The translations under genes were made by a program, and so were the position numbers. A stretch of 56,203 bases of DNA. Source: Alphaproteobacteria bacterium. Its GTDB lineage: Bacteria; Pseudomonadota; Alphaproteobacteria; Rhizobiales; Xanthobacteraceae. Positions 19,202 through 27,754 of the stretch are shown in pieces. Numbering within the stretch: the stretch's first letter is position 1; each line of letters opens with the position of its first letter. A model generated the notes under the pieces. It saw nothing but the letters and a program-made list of their open reading frames with translations, made no database searches and had not been told where the DNA came from. Location of the stretch: NCBI GenBank assembly GCA_005884765.1, contig VAZV01000184.1, positions 1 through 56,203 of the forward strand. The letters run 5' to 3'.

Positions 19202-20377
19202 ATGCCGAAAAGCACGACTGCCCCTTTTCCCGGACGGATCCTCGCCTGCGCCGCCCTGCTCGGCGGCCTTGCGCTGAATTCCGGCGCTTTCGCGCAGATG
19301 AATCCGCCTGCCCCGCCCCCGCCGTCCACCCAAGGCCCGCCGGTCAATCCGATGTGCCCGCGGCTGGAGGCACAGCTCGCCACCATTGACCACGGTGGCG
19401 GCAGCGGCGATCCGTCCAAGGACGATCAGATCCGCCGGTACCAGGACGCCCAGACCAAGCAGCAGGGCGAACTCGATCGCGTCACCCAGCAGGCCAGGCG
19501 CATGGGTTGCGACAGCTCCGGGTTTTTCTCCCTGTTCTCAGGCCAGTCGGCGCAGTGCGGTCCGGTCAATAACCAGATCCAGCAGATGCGCGGCAATCTG
19601 GATCAGATCACGACCAGCCTCGAGCGGCTGCGCACCGGTGGGGTCGGCGGCGCCGATCGCGAAAACCAGCGGCGCTCGGTCTTGCTCGCACTCGCGCAGA
19701 ACAATTGCGGGCAGCAATATGCCAATGCCGTGCAGCAATCAGGCCCGGGCACTTTCCTGAGCAATCTATTCGGCGGCAGCAACAACAATCCGGGCGTTCC
19801 CGGCGCCGATCTCGGTCCGCAATCCGGAACCTATCGCACCGTCTGCGTGCGCACCTGTGACGGCGCCTATTTCCCGGTTTCGTTCGCCACCGTTCCCGCC
19901 CGCTTTCCCGATGACGAGAAGACCTGCAAGGCGCTTTGTCCGGCGACCGAAGCGAGCCTGTTTGCCTACCGCAACCCCGGCGAGGACATGAACCAGGCGG
20001 TCTCGATCAGTGGCCAGCCCTACACGGCGTTGCCGAATGCGTTTCGTTTCCGCCAGGAGTTCAATCCGTCCTGCGCCTGCAAGGCTCCCGGCCAGACCTG
20101 GTCCGACGCATTGAAATCGATCGACGACAAGGCCGCCGCCGAACAGCAGGGCGACATCATCGTCACCGAAGAGAGCGCAAAGAAGATGCAGCGGCCGCTG
20201 GGCAAGCCGGCCCCCGGTGCCGCCAAGAAAGGCGCCACGCCTCCTGCCGCCACCGCCGGCACACCGCCCGCGCCTGCCGCGTCGGCGCCCGCGACGGATT
20301 CAACGGATGTTGCGAAAGACAAGCCGATCCGCTCGGTCGGTCCGACTTTTCTTCCGAACAATTCGACGACGCGCTGA
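19202..20377 (+). CDS. DUF2865 exported protein
   Basis: A 391-residue periplasmic protein with a signal peptide (about 1-31, ending GAFAQ). A Pro-rich linker follows, then a Gln-rich coiled-coil stretch (DAQTKQQGELDRVTQQARR and NQIQQMRGNLDQITTSLERL, about 80-155). The conserved DUF2865 core comes next with TVCVRTCDGAYFPVSFAT, CKALCPATEASLFAYRNPGE and FNPSCACK, and the C terminus is a low-complexity Ala/Pro tail. The function of the family, widespread in rhizobia, is unknown; paired cysteines suggest disulfides. It ends two bases from the convergent nadE stop, with no terminator in between. Confidence 0.85.
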   Translation: MPKSTTAPFPGRILACAALLGGLALNSGAFAQMNPPAPPPPSTQGPPVNPMCPRLEAQLATIDHGGGSGDPSKDDQIRRYQDAQTKQQGELDRVTQQARRMGCDSSGFFSLFSGQSAQCGPVNNQIQQMRGNLDQITTSLERLRTGGVGGADRENQRRSVLLALAQNNCGQQYANAVQQSGPGTFLSNLFGGSNNNPGVPGADLGPQSGTYRTVCVRTCDGAYFPVSFATVPARFPDDEKTCKALCPATEASLFAYRNPGEDMNQAVSISGQPYTALPNAFRFRQEFNPSCACKAPGQTWSDALKSIDDKAAAEQQGDIIVTEESAKKMQRPLGKPAPGAAKKGATPPAATAGTPPAPAASAPATDSTDVAKDKPIRSVGPTFLPNNSTTR

Positions 20378-20379
20378 AG

Positions 20380-22128
20380 TTAACCATCGAACGCCTCGGC
20401 CGAGGCGCGGCCGGCGCGCGACACCAGCTTCTCGTCGGGTTCGGGCAACACTTCGCCCATGTCGCGGAAGCGGTTGGTGATGGGATAGCGGCGATCCCGC
20501 CCAAAGTTCTTGGCCGTGACCTTGACACCGGGCGCAGCCTGCCGCCGCTTGTATTCGGCGATGTTGAGCAATCGATCGATCCGCGCCACTACTTCGCGAT
20601 CGAAGCCGGCGGCGACAATGGAGGCCAGCGGCTCCTCGCGCTCGACCAGCCGCTCCAGGATCGCATCCAGCATATCGTAAGGCGGCAGTGAATCCTGGTC
20701 GGTCTGATTTTCACGCAGTTCCGCCGTCGGCGGCCGCGCGATGATGTTGGGCGGAATGACTTCGCCTGACGGGCCGAGCGCGCCTTCCGGCTTCCATGAA
20801 TTGCGCAAGGCTGAAAGGCGGAACACCTCGGTCTTGTAGATATCCTTGATCGGATTGAAGCCGCCGTTCATGTCGCCATAGAGCGTGGCGTAGCCGACCG
20901 ACATTTCCGACTTGTTGCCGGTGGTGACCACCATCGCACCGGTCTTGTTCGAGATCGCCATCAATAGCGTGCCGCGGGCGCGCGCCTGCAAGTTCTCTTC
21001 CGTGATGTCACGCGGCAGGCCCGCGAAGGCACCGGACAGGATTTTCTCAAAACCATTCACCGCATCCGCAATCGGCAGCACCTCGTAGCGGATGCCGAGA
21101 CTGCGCGCGAGCTTCGCCGCATCATCTTGCGACACCTGGGCGGTGAAACGGAACGGCAGCATGACACCACGGACACGCTCGGCGCCGAGTGCGTCGACCG
21201 CGATCGCCGCGCACAGCGCGGAGTCGATGCCGCCGGATATACCCATCAGCACGCCGGGAAATCCGTTCTTTCGGACATAGTCGCGCAAGCCCAGCACGCA
21301 GGCCGCGTAGTCGGCCTTGTCGCCCTCCAGGATCGTTGCAATCGGTCCGGCGCAGCGCCAGCCGGCCTCACTCTTGGTCCAGCGCAGCGTCGTGACGCTC
21401 TCCTCAAACGCCGGCAGTTGCGCCGCGACGGAGAGGTCGCCGTTCAATACGAAGGATGCGCCGTCGAACACCAATTCGTCCTGGCCGCCGACCTGATTGA
21501 GATAGACCAGCGGAAGCGAGCTTTCGGTGACGCGCGCCACCGCGATCGAAAGCCTGATATCGCCCTTGTCGCGCGCGTAAGGCGAGCCGTTCGGCACAAC
21601 CAGGATCTCGGCGCCGGTCTCAGCGAGACACTCGACGACGTTTTCGTAGTCCTCGGACTCCTCAAGCCAGATATCCTCGCAGATGGGAACGCCAACACGC
21701 ACGCCGCGGATGGTGAGCGGGCCGGCGGCGGGCCCGCGCGCGAACAGACGCTTTTCGTCGAACACGCCGTAGTTCGGCAAGTTAGCCTTGAAGCGGATCG
21801 CCGCCACGCGGCCGGAATCGAGCAGCGCACAGGCATTGTAGAGCTTGTCATCTTCGACCCAGGGGCTGCCGACCAGCATGGCCGGCCCGCCGTCGGCGGT
21901 CTCCCGCGCCAGCGCCTCGACCGCTGCGCGGCATGCCGACTGGAATGCTGGTTTCAGCACCAGGTCCTCCGGCGGGTAACCGGAAATGAACAATTCAGGC
22001 AGCACCATGAGATCGGCGCCATCGGCCTTCGCCTGCGCACGCGCGGCACGTGCCTTGGCGGCGTTACCCTCGACGTCACCCACCGTCGGGTTCAACTGGG
22101 CCAGCGTGATCGTGAATTGAGCGCTCAT
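20380..22128 (-). CDS. nadE: Glutamine-hydrolysing NAD+ synthase
   Basis: A two-domain enzyme of about 582 residues for the last step of NAD+ synthesis. The N-terminal carbon-nitrogen hydrolase (about 1-270) has the Glu in LPELFISGY, the Lys in FKANLPNYG and the nucleophile Cys in GVPICEDIW. It releases ammonia from glutamine. The C-terminal synthetase has the ATP-pyrophosphatase loop GISGGIDSAL and TTGNKSEMSVGYATLYGDM. ATG at 22128 fits the family N terminus MSAQFTITLAQLNPTVGD; a GTG 15 bases upstream is in frame but unlikely. Lies 44 bases downstream of dgkA on the same strand. Confidence 0.95.
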   Translation of the reverse strand: MSAQFTITLAQLNPTVGDVEGNAAKARAARAQAKADGADLMVLPELFISGYPPEDLVLKPAFQSACRAAVEALARETADGGPAMLVGSPWVEDDKLYNACALLDSGRVAAIRFKANLPNYGVFDEKRLFARGPAAGPLTIRGVRVGVPICEDIWLEESEDYENVVECLAETGAEILVVPNGSPYARDKGDIRLSIAVARVTESSLPLVYLNQVGGQDELVFDGASFVLNGDLSVAAQLPAFEESVTTLRWTKSEAGWRCAGPIATILEGDKADYAACVLGLRDYVRKNGFPGVLMGISGGIDSALCAAIAVDALGAERVRGVMLPFRFTAQVSQDDAAKLARSLGIRYEVLPIADAVNGFEKILSGAFAGLPRDITEENLQARARGTLLMAISNKTGAMVVTTGNKSEMSVGYATLYGDMNGGFNPIKDIYKTEVFRLSALRNSWKPEGALGPSGEVIPPNIIARPPTAELRENQTDQDSLPPYDMLDAILERLVEREEPLASIVAAGFDREVVARIDRLLNIAEYKRRQAAPGVKVTAKNFGRDRRYPITNRFRDMGEVLPEPDEKLVSRAGRASAEAFDG

Positions 22129-22172
22129 GGGATGATGGTGCACCGCATCAGGCCAAACTGCAATTGCATGCT

Positions 22173-22526
22173 TTAGATCGCGCCTATGCGCTCGGCGAGG
22201 GCAAACAGCCAGAACAGGCCCGCCATAACCAGCGCGACGCCGACCGCGGCCGATCCCATGTCCTTCACTCGCCCGATCTGCGGATCGTGGTCGGTAGTCA
22301 AACGATCGGCGAGCTTCTCAATCGCGGTATTAAGCAGTTCAATGACCAATACCAGAACCACGGCGGCGACCAGCTCGACGCGGCGCATGGTGGTGGCGCC
22401 GACCAGCCACGCCGCCGGCAGCGACAAGACAATCGCGGCCAGTTCCTCGCGAATAGCCTGCTCTGAGCGGACCGCAAACACCAGGCCGTTTCGGCTATTG
22501 AGGGTGGCCCGCCAGAACCGCAGCAA
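22173..22526 (-). CDS. dgkA: Diacylglycerol kinase, prokaryotic integral-membrane type
   Basis: A 117-residue, three-span enzyme that phosphorylates diacylglycerol to phosphatidate. The family signature ELLNTAIEKLADR and the basic tail region VKDMGSAAVG are present, with catalytic and metal-binding Glu in REELAA and IELLNTAIE. The start is TTG at 22526, one base after the TGA of the upstream DAHP synthase gene (TGA-A-TTG). No ATG exists near the right place, and MLRFWRATLNSRNGLVFA matches the expected N terminus. Translation probably relies on re-initiation after the upstream gene. Confidence 0.9.
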   Translation of the reverse strand: MLRFWRATLNSRNGLVFAVRSEQAIREELAAIVLSLPAAWLVGATTMRRVELVAAVVLVLVIELLNTAIEKLADRLTTDHDPQIGRVKDMGSAAVGVALVMAGLFWLFALAERIGAI

Positions 22527-22527
22527 T

Positions 22528-23916
22528 TCAGAATCCCGCGGCCGCCGGCACCGGCTTCACCTTGCTTCCGCGGTCCTGCTTGAGCAGTTCCGCGATCAGG
22601 AAAGCCATGTCGATCGATTGTTCGGCATTGAGCCGGGGATCACAAACCGTGTGGTAGCGATCGCTGAGATCCTCATAGGTGATGGCGCGCGCGCCGCCGA
22701 TGCATTCGGTCACGTCCTGCCCGGTCATCTCCAGATGGACGCCGCCGGCATGGGTGCCCTCCGCCGCATGGATCGCGAAGAACGACTTCACCTCCGACAG
22801 GATGCGGTCGAATGGGCGGGTCTTGTAGCCGCTGTTCGAAGCGATGGTGTTGCCATGCATGGGATCGCACGACCAGACCACCATGCGGCCTTCGCGCTGC
22901 ACCGCGCGGATCAGGCCCGGCAGGTGATCGCCGACCTTCTCAGAGCCGAACCGGTTGATCAGCGTCAGCCGTCCCGGTTCGTTGTCCGGATTGAGCACGT
23001 CGATCAGACGCACCAAATCGTCGGGCTTGAGCGAGGGTCCGCATTTCAGGCCGATTGGATTTTTGATGCCACGGAAATATTCGACATGGCCATGATCGAC
23101 GTGGCGGGTGCGGTCGCCGATCCAGATCATGTGGCCCGAGGTCGCATACCAGTCGCCGGTCGTGGAATCGACGCGGGTGAAGGCCTGCTCGTAACCAAGC
23201 AGCAGCGCCTCATGGCTGGTATAGATATCGGTCGCCCGCAACTCCGGATGGCTCTCCAGATCGAGCCCGCAGGCACGCATAAAGTTCAGCGCCTCAGAGA
23301 TGCGATCGGCCAGTTCCCGGTAGCGCCGCGACTGCGGGGAATCCTTCAGGAAACCGAGCATCCACTGATGCACGCTGCCGAGATTGGCGAAGCCGCCGGT
23401 GGCAAACGCGCGCAACAAATTGAGCGTCGCCGCCGATTGGCGATAGGCCATCAATTGACGCTGCGGATCGGGCGTGCGCGATTGTGGCGTGAAAGCGATG
23501 TCGTTGACGATATCGCCGCGGTAGCTCGGCAATTCGACGCCATCGACCTTCTCGGTCGACGAGGAGCGCGGCTTGGCAAACTGTCCCGCGATGCGGCCGA
23601 CCTTCACCACCGGCACCGCGCCGGCATAGGTCAAGACCACAGCCATCTGCAGGAACACGCGGAAGAAGTCGCGGATATTGTTGGCGCCGTGCTCGGCGAA
23701 GCTTTCGGCGCAGTCGCCGCCCTGCAGCAGGAACGCTTCGCCGGCGGCGACCCGCGCCAGCGCCTTTTTCAGGTTGCGGGCCTCACCGGCAAAAACCAGC
23801 GGCGGAAACGTCGCAAGCTGCGCCTCGACATCGGCCAACGCCTTGGCGTCGGGATATTCGGGCATTTGCAACACCGGCTTGGTGCGCCAGCTATCGGGTG
23901 TCCACCGCTCGGACAT
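22528..23916 (-). CDS. Class II (plant-type) DAHP synthase
   Basis: A 462-residue 3-deoxy-D-arabino-heptulosonate 7-phosphate synthase that condenses phosphoenolpyruvate with erythrose 4-phosphate, the entry to the shikimate pathway. Recognisable stretches are [38 protein letters not shown], the metal Cys/His region with [25 protein letters not shown] and [17 protein letters not shown]. Length and motifs are those of the AroA-II type, not the AroFGH type of E. coli. It is followed by dgkA (one-base gap) and nadE, so an operon is likely although the three pathways differ. Confidence 0.95.
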   Translation of the reverse strand: MSERWTPDSWRTKPVLQMPEYPDAKALADVEAQLATFPPLVFAGEARNLKKALARVAAGEAFLLQGGDCAESFAEHGANNIRDFFRVFLQMAVVLTYAGAVPVVKVGRIAGQFAKPRSSSTEKVDGVELPSYRGDIVNDIAFTPQSRTPDPQRQLMAYRQSAATLNLLRAFATGGFANLGSVHQWMLGFLKDSPQSRRYRELADRISEALNFMRACGLDLESHPELRATDIYTSHEALLLGYEQAFTRVDSTTGDWYATSGHMIWIGDRTRHVDHGHVEYFRGIKNPIGLKCGPSLKPDDLVRLIDVLNPDNEPGRLTLINRFGSEKVGDHLPGLIRAVQREGRMVVWSCDPMHGNTIASNSGYKTRPFDRILSEVKSFFAIHAAEGTHAGGVHLEMTGQDVTECIGGARAITYEDLSDRYHTVCDPRLNAEQSIDMAFLIAELLKQDRGSKVKPVPAAAGF

Positions 23917-24089
23917 GACGTTAACTCCTGCAGCGAAAACCGCTACTTACCAGGGAGAGTGAAGCGCCGCGTTATACACAGGCTCGTGAGGGACCGCTAG
24001 TTGCAATTCCGGCCCCCTCGACAACTTCTTGCGGCAAAAGCCGAATTCGCATTTGCTGCACCTCAACGAGAAGCACGGGGGAAATCGCG

Positions 24090-24992
24090 GTGTCGGAAGC
24101 TGCGCTGGACGACGTTTTCACCGACGACATCATGGTGCCGGCTGCGGATGGATATGCGCTGGGAGCGACGCTGTTCTTGCCCCGCGGCGCCAAGAGCCAT
24201 GCCGTTCTGATCAATTCGGCGACCGCCACCCCGCGCAAGATCTATCGCGGCTTCGCGGGCTATCTGGCGCGGCGCGGCTGCGCGGTCCTGACCTATGATT
24301 ACCGCGGCATTGGCGACAGCAGGCAGAAGGCGGTGGAAGGCTACAACCAGCCGAGGTCACTGGTCGGCTTCAAGGCGTCGATGTCGGATTGGGCGGCGCT
24401 CGATATCACTGCGGCGGTCGCCTGGATGCGCGAGCGCTACCGCCACTTGCCGCTCGGTTATATCGGGCATTCCTTCGGCGGCCAGGCGCTTGGGCTTCTT
24501 GCTGACAACGGCGAGGTGTCGCGGGCGCTCCTGATCGCGTCCCAAGCCGGGTACTGGAAACTGATGGCCTCGCCCGAACGCTATCGCGTCTACGCCATGC
24601 TCAACTTCATCGGCCTCCCCCTCGCCCGGCTGTTGGGTTACATGCCGGGCTGGGCCGGCATCGGCGAAGACCTGCCAAAAGGCGTGTTTCAGCAATGGGT
24701 CGATTGGGTGATGAGCCCGCATTATCTGTTCGATTCCAGGCTCGCGGCGCTGCAGAATTTTCCGAAATACCGCGGCGCGCTGCGCGCGATCTGCCTCTCC
24801 GACGATCCCTGGGCGACCCGGCCGGCGGTCGAGATGCTGTGCGCGGGGTTCAGCTCGATCACGCCCGAAATTGTTGAGGTCACCCCTGGCGATATCGGTA
24901 CGGCCAGGATCGGCCATTTTGGATTTTTCCGCCCGGAGCATCGCGATACACTTTGGCGGGGTGCGGCAGAATGGATTCAGGCGGCGCAATAA
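24090..24992 (+). CDS. Alpha/beta hydrolase (S33/S9-like esterase or peptidase)
   Basis: A 300-residue soluble alpha/beta hydrolase. It shows YDYRGIGDSR after strand 4, the nucleophile elbow GHSFGG (Ser in the LPLGYIGHSFGGQALG stretch) and a late His in IGHFGFFRPEH; a candidate acid is in CLSDDPWATRP. The catalytic set is therefore complete. The family (COG4757-type predicted hydrolases) has no settled substrate. GTG at 24090 is chosen because CACGGGGGAAATCGC precedes it. It diverges from the DAHP synthase gene across about 170 bases and is followed by the convergent DUF4399 gene. Confidence 0.85.
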   Translation: MSEAALDDVFTDDIMVPAADGYALGATLFLPRGAKSHAVLINSATATPRKIYRGFAGYLARRGCAVLTYDYRGIGDSRQKAVEGYNQPRSLVGFKASMSDWAALDITAAVAWMRERYRHLPLGYIGHSFGGQALGLLADNGEVSRALLIASQAGYWKLMASPERYRVYAMLNFIGLPLARLLGYMPGWAGIGEDLPKGVFQQWVDWVMSPHYLFDSRLAALQNFPKYRGALRAICLSDDPWATRPAVEMLCAGFSSITPEIVEVTPGDIGTARIGHFGFFRPEHRDTLWRGAAEWIQAAQ

Positions 24993-25055
24993 TCTTCTCG
25001 CGACACGTCTTCGCATTCTCGCGGCGCAAAGCGCCCGAGGCCGCGTCGGAAAATT

Positions 25056-25481
25056 CTACTTGATCCTGATTGTAATTTTGTCAGAGACGAGCGGCGGGTT
25101 GAACGGATAATGCTTGGCATCGCCCAAAACCAGTTGGAGAGTGTGCTTGCCGGGCGGCAGCTCGAGGCGTGCCTCGGTTTGGCCTGCTCCGAAATGAAGA
25201 TGGGATTTGTCCTGTGGGATCGGTTCGTTCGGATCAAGTGGTTCGTTCACGTCGATCAGCAAATGATGATGGCCGCTGTTTTGAAAATCGTCGCCTGCGT
25301 GCGTGACGCCCATGTTGCGCAGACCGAAGCGACACCAAAATCCGCCTTTGATCACGGTGCCGTCCTGTGGCCAAACGAAATACAGAACCGCATCCTTTGC
25401 CGCGGGCTTTCCTTGAGCGTGGGCAGCGCACGACACGGCCGCAAGCGCCACCGATAGCACGATAAGCCGGGTGATCCTCAT
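25056..25481 (-). CDS. DUF4399 exported protein
   Basis: A 141-residue periplasmic protein with signal peptide (1-23, ending AAHAQG). The mature domain matches DUF4399: VYFVWPQDGTVIKGGFWCRFGL region, GHHHLLIDV, LHFGAGQTEARLELPPGKHTLQL and ending LVSDKITIRIK. The conserved GHHH and HFG histidines suggest metal binding, but no function has been established that I know of. The gene lies 21 bases downstream of the adenylate cyclase gene on the same strand and may be transcribed with it. Confidence 0.88.
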   Translation of the reverse strand: MRITRLIVLSVALAAVSCAAHAQGKPAAKDAVLYFVWPQDGTVIKGGFWCRFGLRNMGVTHAGDDFQNSGHHHLLIDVNEPLDPNEPIPQDKSHLHFGAGQTEARLELPPGKHTLQLVLGDAKHYPFNPPLVSDKITIRIK

Positions 25482-25502
25482 GGACGTTCTCCTCTGAGGC
25501 TT

Positions 25503-27062
25503 TTAAGGAGACAGAGCGACCCGCATTCCATGTGTCTGATATCGAACGTTCGTGTCGTAACTATCGCGGTTCGCCGGCCGCGCATAGCGGGCGTCATTCC
25601 TCCAGGACCCGGACCGGATGACATGCGACACGCAGTCGCCCTCGACCCATGGTGAACCGTCCGACGGGGCGCCTTGATAATTTTTGTGCCAACAATCCTC
25701 TACCCACTGATCGACGCCGCCACCCATATCATACAGCCCAAACGGATTTGGCCTGAAACTCCCGACCTTGATCGGTTGCTCGGCGGCTGCGATGTCGGTG
25801 CAGTTCTTGCAATTGGCCATGCCGGATAGAAACTGGTCGCCCCACCAGTACTTTGTTTGCGTGCCGCCGCGGGCGGCATATTCCCATTCGGCTTCGCTTG
25901 GAAGCCGATACGCCTTTCGCGTTGCGCCCGCGAGCCAAGCAACGAATTGCTTGGCATCGCTCCAGCTTACGTTCGTGACGGGCGCTTCAGCGTTGCCTGA
26001 CGCCACGAACGAGCATGCCTTCGCTGCAGCGCATTCGTTCCATTCGCGTACGGTTACGGGATACTGACTGATCGCAAACGGCTTGATCGTGACCTGGTGG
26101 GGTGGCTTCTCCGTGGGATCGTCATTGCTGCCCATTGTGAAGCTGCCGCCGCGAAGCATGTACATGACCGGCTCTCGGACCGCCGAGGTCGACTGCGTCG
26201 CAGGCGCGGCCGGAGCCGCAAACTGGGGTTGAGTCGATGGTTGTTTCGCGGCTGGAGCCCCCGAAGGAGCCGGCTGAATTTGGGGCGCCGCTTGTTTTAC
26301 GGTGGGCTGCGGTGGCGAGAGCACCTTCGGTGTCTCCGGCGAAACCGGGGCTGAAGCCTGACCTCCCACCGTGCCATGCGGTTGCCAAAACACGTACCAA
26401 AGCACGCCACTTGCGATGACCAGCAAAAACAGGCTCAGCAAGGCAATCAGAATGTTCTCGCGTCGTCTTCGGGTCCTGTTGAAGGCGGCCGGATCCGGAA
26501 GCACCCGGTAGACCCGTACCGGATCTGTGATGTTCTTTACTTTGCGATCTCCGAGCGACTCATATCCGCAAACCAGTTTGTGCTTTATCTGCTCGTAAAT
26601 GCCGCCTGAGATGTAAACTTGGCCGGGATCGGCAATACCCTCAAGGCGGGTGGCGATATTGACGCCATCGCCGAAAACGTCGTCTGCTTCAATGATAACG
26701 TCGCCAAGATTGACACCAATCCGATACTCAATCCAATGATGCTTCGGCATCGATGCGTTGCGTCCAACCATGTTTTGCTGGATGACGATGCCGCATCGCA
26801 CAGCTTCGACGGGGCTGTCGAAAATCGCAATAAATCCGTCACCCGTGGTTTTGACCAGCCTTCCGTGATGCCCCACAATGCTCGGCTCAATGAGGTCACG
26901 CTCGATCCGCTTCACGCGAAGATGCGTTCCTTCTTCATCGATCTGCATAAGGCGGCTGTAGCCCGCGATATCGCCAGCGACGATCGCAGCAAGACGACGC
27001 GGCGTTGACTCTCGCGGGGGATCGCCACCTCTGCTCGACTTTAATTTGCGAATTTCACCCAT
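25503..27062 (-). CDS. Membrane class III adenylate cyclase fused to an FGE-sulfatase (SUMF1-like) domain
   Basis: About 519 residues. The cytosolic class III cyclase domain (about 20-185) is complete: metal Asp31 (AGDIAGYS) and Asp75 (VKTTGDGF), adenine-selecting Lys71 and Asp128, and transition-state Asn135 and Arg139 (DDVFGDGVNIATRLE). So cAMP synthesis is likely. A basic stop-transfer stretch (NRTRRRREN) and one membrane span (LIALLSLFLLVIASGVLWYV, about 200-222) follow, then a Pro/Gln/Ala-rich linker and a periplasmic SUMF1/FGE-like domain (about 300-519; RGGSFTMGSND, YRLPSEAEWEYAARGG). The two Cys of true formylglycine-generating enzymes are missing (the end reads GSWRNDARYARPANRDSY), so this part is more likely a sensor. 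ATG 27062 is used, with GGAG upstream; a TTG at 27086 is in frame. Perfect CRP boxes lie upstream. Confidence 0.88.
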   Translation of the reverse strand: MGEIRKLKSSRGGDPPRESTPRRLAAIVAGDIAGYSRLMQIDEEGTHLRVKRIERDLIEPSIVGHHGRLVKTTGDGFIAIFDSPVEAVRCGIVIQQNMVGRNASMPKHHWIEYRIGVNLGDVIIEADDVFGDGVNIATRLEGIADPGQVYISGGIYEQIKHKLVCGYESLGDRKVKNITDPVRVYRVLPDPAAFNRTRRRRENILIALLSLFLLVIASGVLWYVFWQPHGTVGGQASAPVSPETPKVLSPPQPTVKQAAPQIQPAPSGAPAAKQPSTQPQFAAPAAPATQSTSAVREPVMYMLRGGSFTMGSNDDPTEKPPHQVTIKPFAISQYPVTVREWNECAAAKACSFVASGNAEAPVTNVSWSDAKQFVAWLAGATRKAYRLPSEAEWEYAARGGTQTKYWWGDQFLSGMANCKNCTDIAAAEQPIKVGSFRPNPFGLYDMGGGVDQWVEDCWHKNYQGAPSDGSPWVEGDCVSHVIRSGSWRNDARYARPANRDSYDTNVRYQTHGMRVALSP

Positions 27063-27232
27063 GGGCTGGGTCTCCACACACCGCAAACGGCAGTGTTAGG
27101 GGCGGACAACTAGGTTCCGCAAAAATTTGAACTCGCCAAAAACACGTTAACACACTGCCGGATTGGAACAAGCCAATTGAAGGCCATGCTCAGACGGGTT
27201 TGCACGCAATAGCCTGAACCGAACTATTCGAA

Positions 27233-27248
27233 TGTGAACCGCTTCACA
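27233..27248. promoter_or_regulatory. CRP-type binding site 1
   Basis: TGTGA-ACCGCT-TCACA, a perfect match to the canonical CRP half-sites with six-base spacer. Its centre (27240.5) is about 178 bases upstream of the adenylate cyclase ATG. On the minus strand TATTGC (27211-27206) would sit at the -10 place for class II spacing, but it is a poor -10. The site could mediate cAMP feedback on the cyclase gene. Confidence 0.7.
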
Positions 27249-27499
27249 GTCCCGAATTCAGCACCCATAGAATGGGTCGCCCGACGTTCGATCTGGTTCA
27301 AAAAGCGGACTTCCCGTGACCGCCGTGCGCACTGCGACATTCCGTCCGTTGCCCGAGGGGAACACGGCCGAACGGGGTAGACGGGCGCACAACTCGCGGC
27401 GAGAACGAGCTCGCGTTACTACATAAATTTTGTCTGAACCTTGAACACGCGGCGACGACCTAGCTAGCAGAGACAATCTCCAGGAGATTGCCTTGACGA

Positions 27500-27515
27500 T
27501 GTGAAGAGCCTCACA
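27500..27515. promoter_or_regulatory. CRP-type binding site 2
   Basis: TGTGA-AGAGCC-TCACA, flanked as ATGTGA...TCACAT, so even the outer bases match the E. coli-type consensus. The centre is 27507.5. A -10-like TAGAAA lies downstream at the distance that puts this site at -41.5, the class II position. It points toward the haloperoxidase gene. Confidence 0.75.
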
Positions 27516-27533
27516 TTGTCGCGAATGTGTTGG

Positions 27534-27542
27534 TGCTAGAAA
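27534..27542 (+). promoter_or_regulatory. Putative -10 element of a CRP-dependent promoter
   Basis: TGCTAGAAA: TAGAAA at 27537-27542 with an extended TG before it. A start point seven bases downstream (about 27549) would place CRP site 2 exactly at -41.5 and leave a 5' leader of about 206 bases before the haloperoxidase ATG. No -35 is needed for class II promoters, and none is convincing. Confidence 0.4.
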
Positions 27543-27754
27543 TCAAGTCGGTCCCAACGGCGTCTCTTGTCATGAGGCAGAACATTCCTCGGGACCCGGA
27601 AGGCGTGCAGCATCGCCTATGCGGTAGCGGCGAAAGCCCAGTGCCGACGAGGTCGGCAACTTCGCTCGCGCGAGCCTGAACCTGCACTTCGTCTAAGCGA
27701 AATTGCACGCGCGCATAGAGTTCGAAACTAGTTCAGAGATTGTTGGAGGATACC

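Larger units (their letters stand above)
27063..27754. other. 692-base divergent intergenic region between cyclase and haloperoxidase genes
   Basis: No convincing gene: open frames here (for example 27258-27476 and 27511-27708 on the minus strand) have Arg/Ser-rich, low-quality translations and no ribosome sites. The region carries two perfect CRP-type palindromes and a candidate promoter, listed separately. The segment around 27560-27720 shows nothing else I can name and may be leader RNA of the haloperoxidase transcript. Confidence 0.6.

Noticed and set aside
22186..24000. A 604-codon open frame on the plus strand across dgkA and the DAHP synthase gene.
   Set aside because: It is antisense to two clear enzyme genes and its translation is a His/Arg/Asp-rich mix without motifs; such frames are common in GC-rich DNA.
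25503..26200. A working formylglycine-generating enzyme with a sulfatase partner.
   Set aside because: The needed Cys pair is missing in the C-terminal stretch and there is no sulfatase gene in the window.
27258..27708. Two short minus-strand frames in the cyclase-haloperoxidase spacer.
   Set aside because: Arg/Ser-rich translations without start signals, overlapping the regulatory sites.
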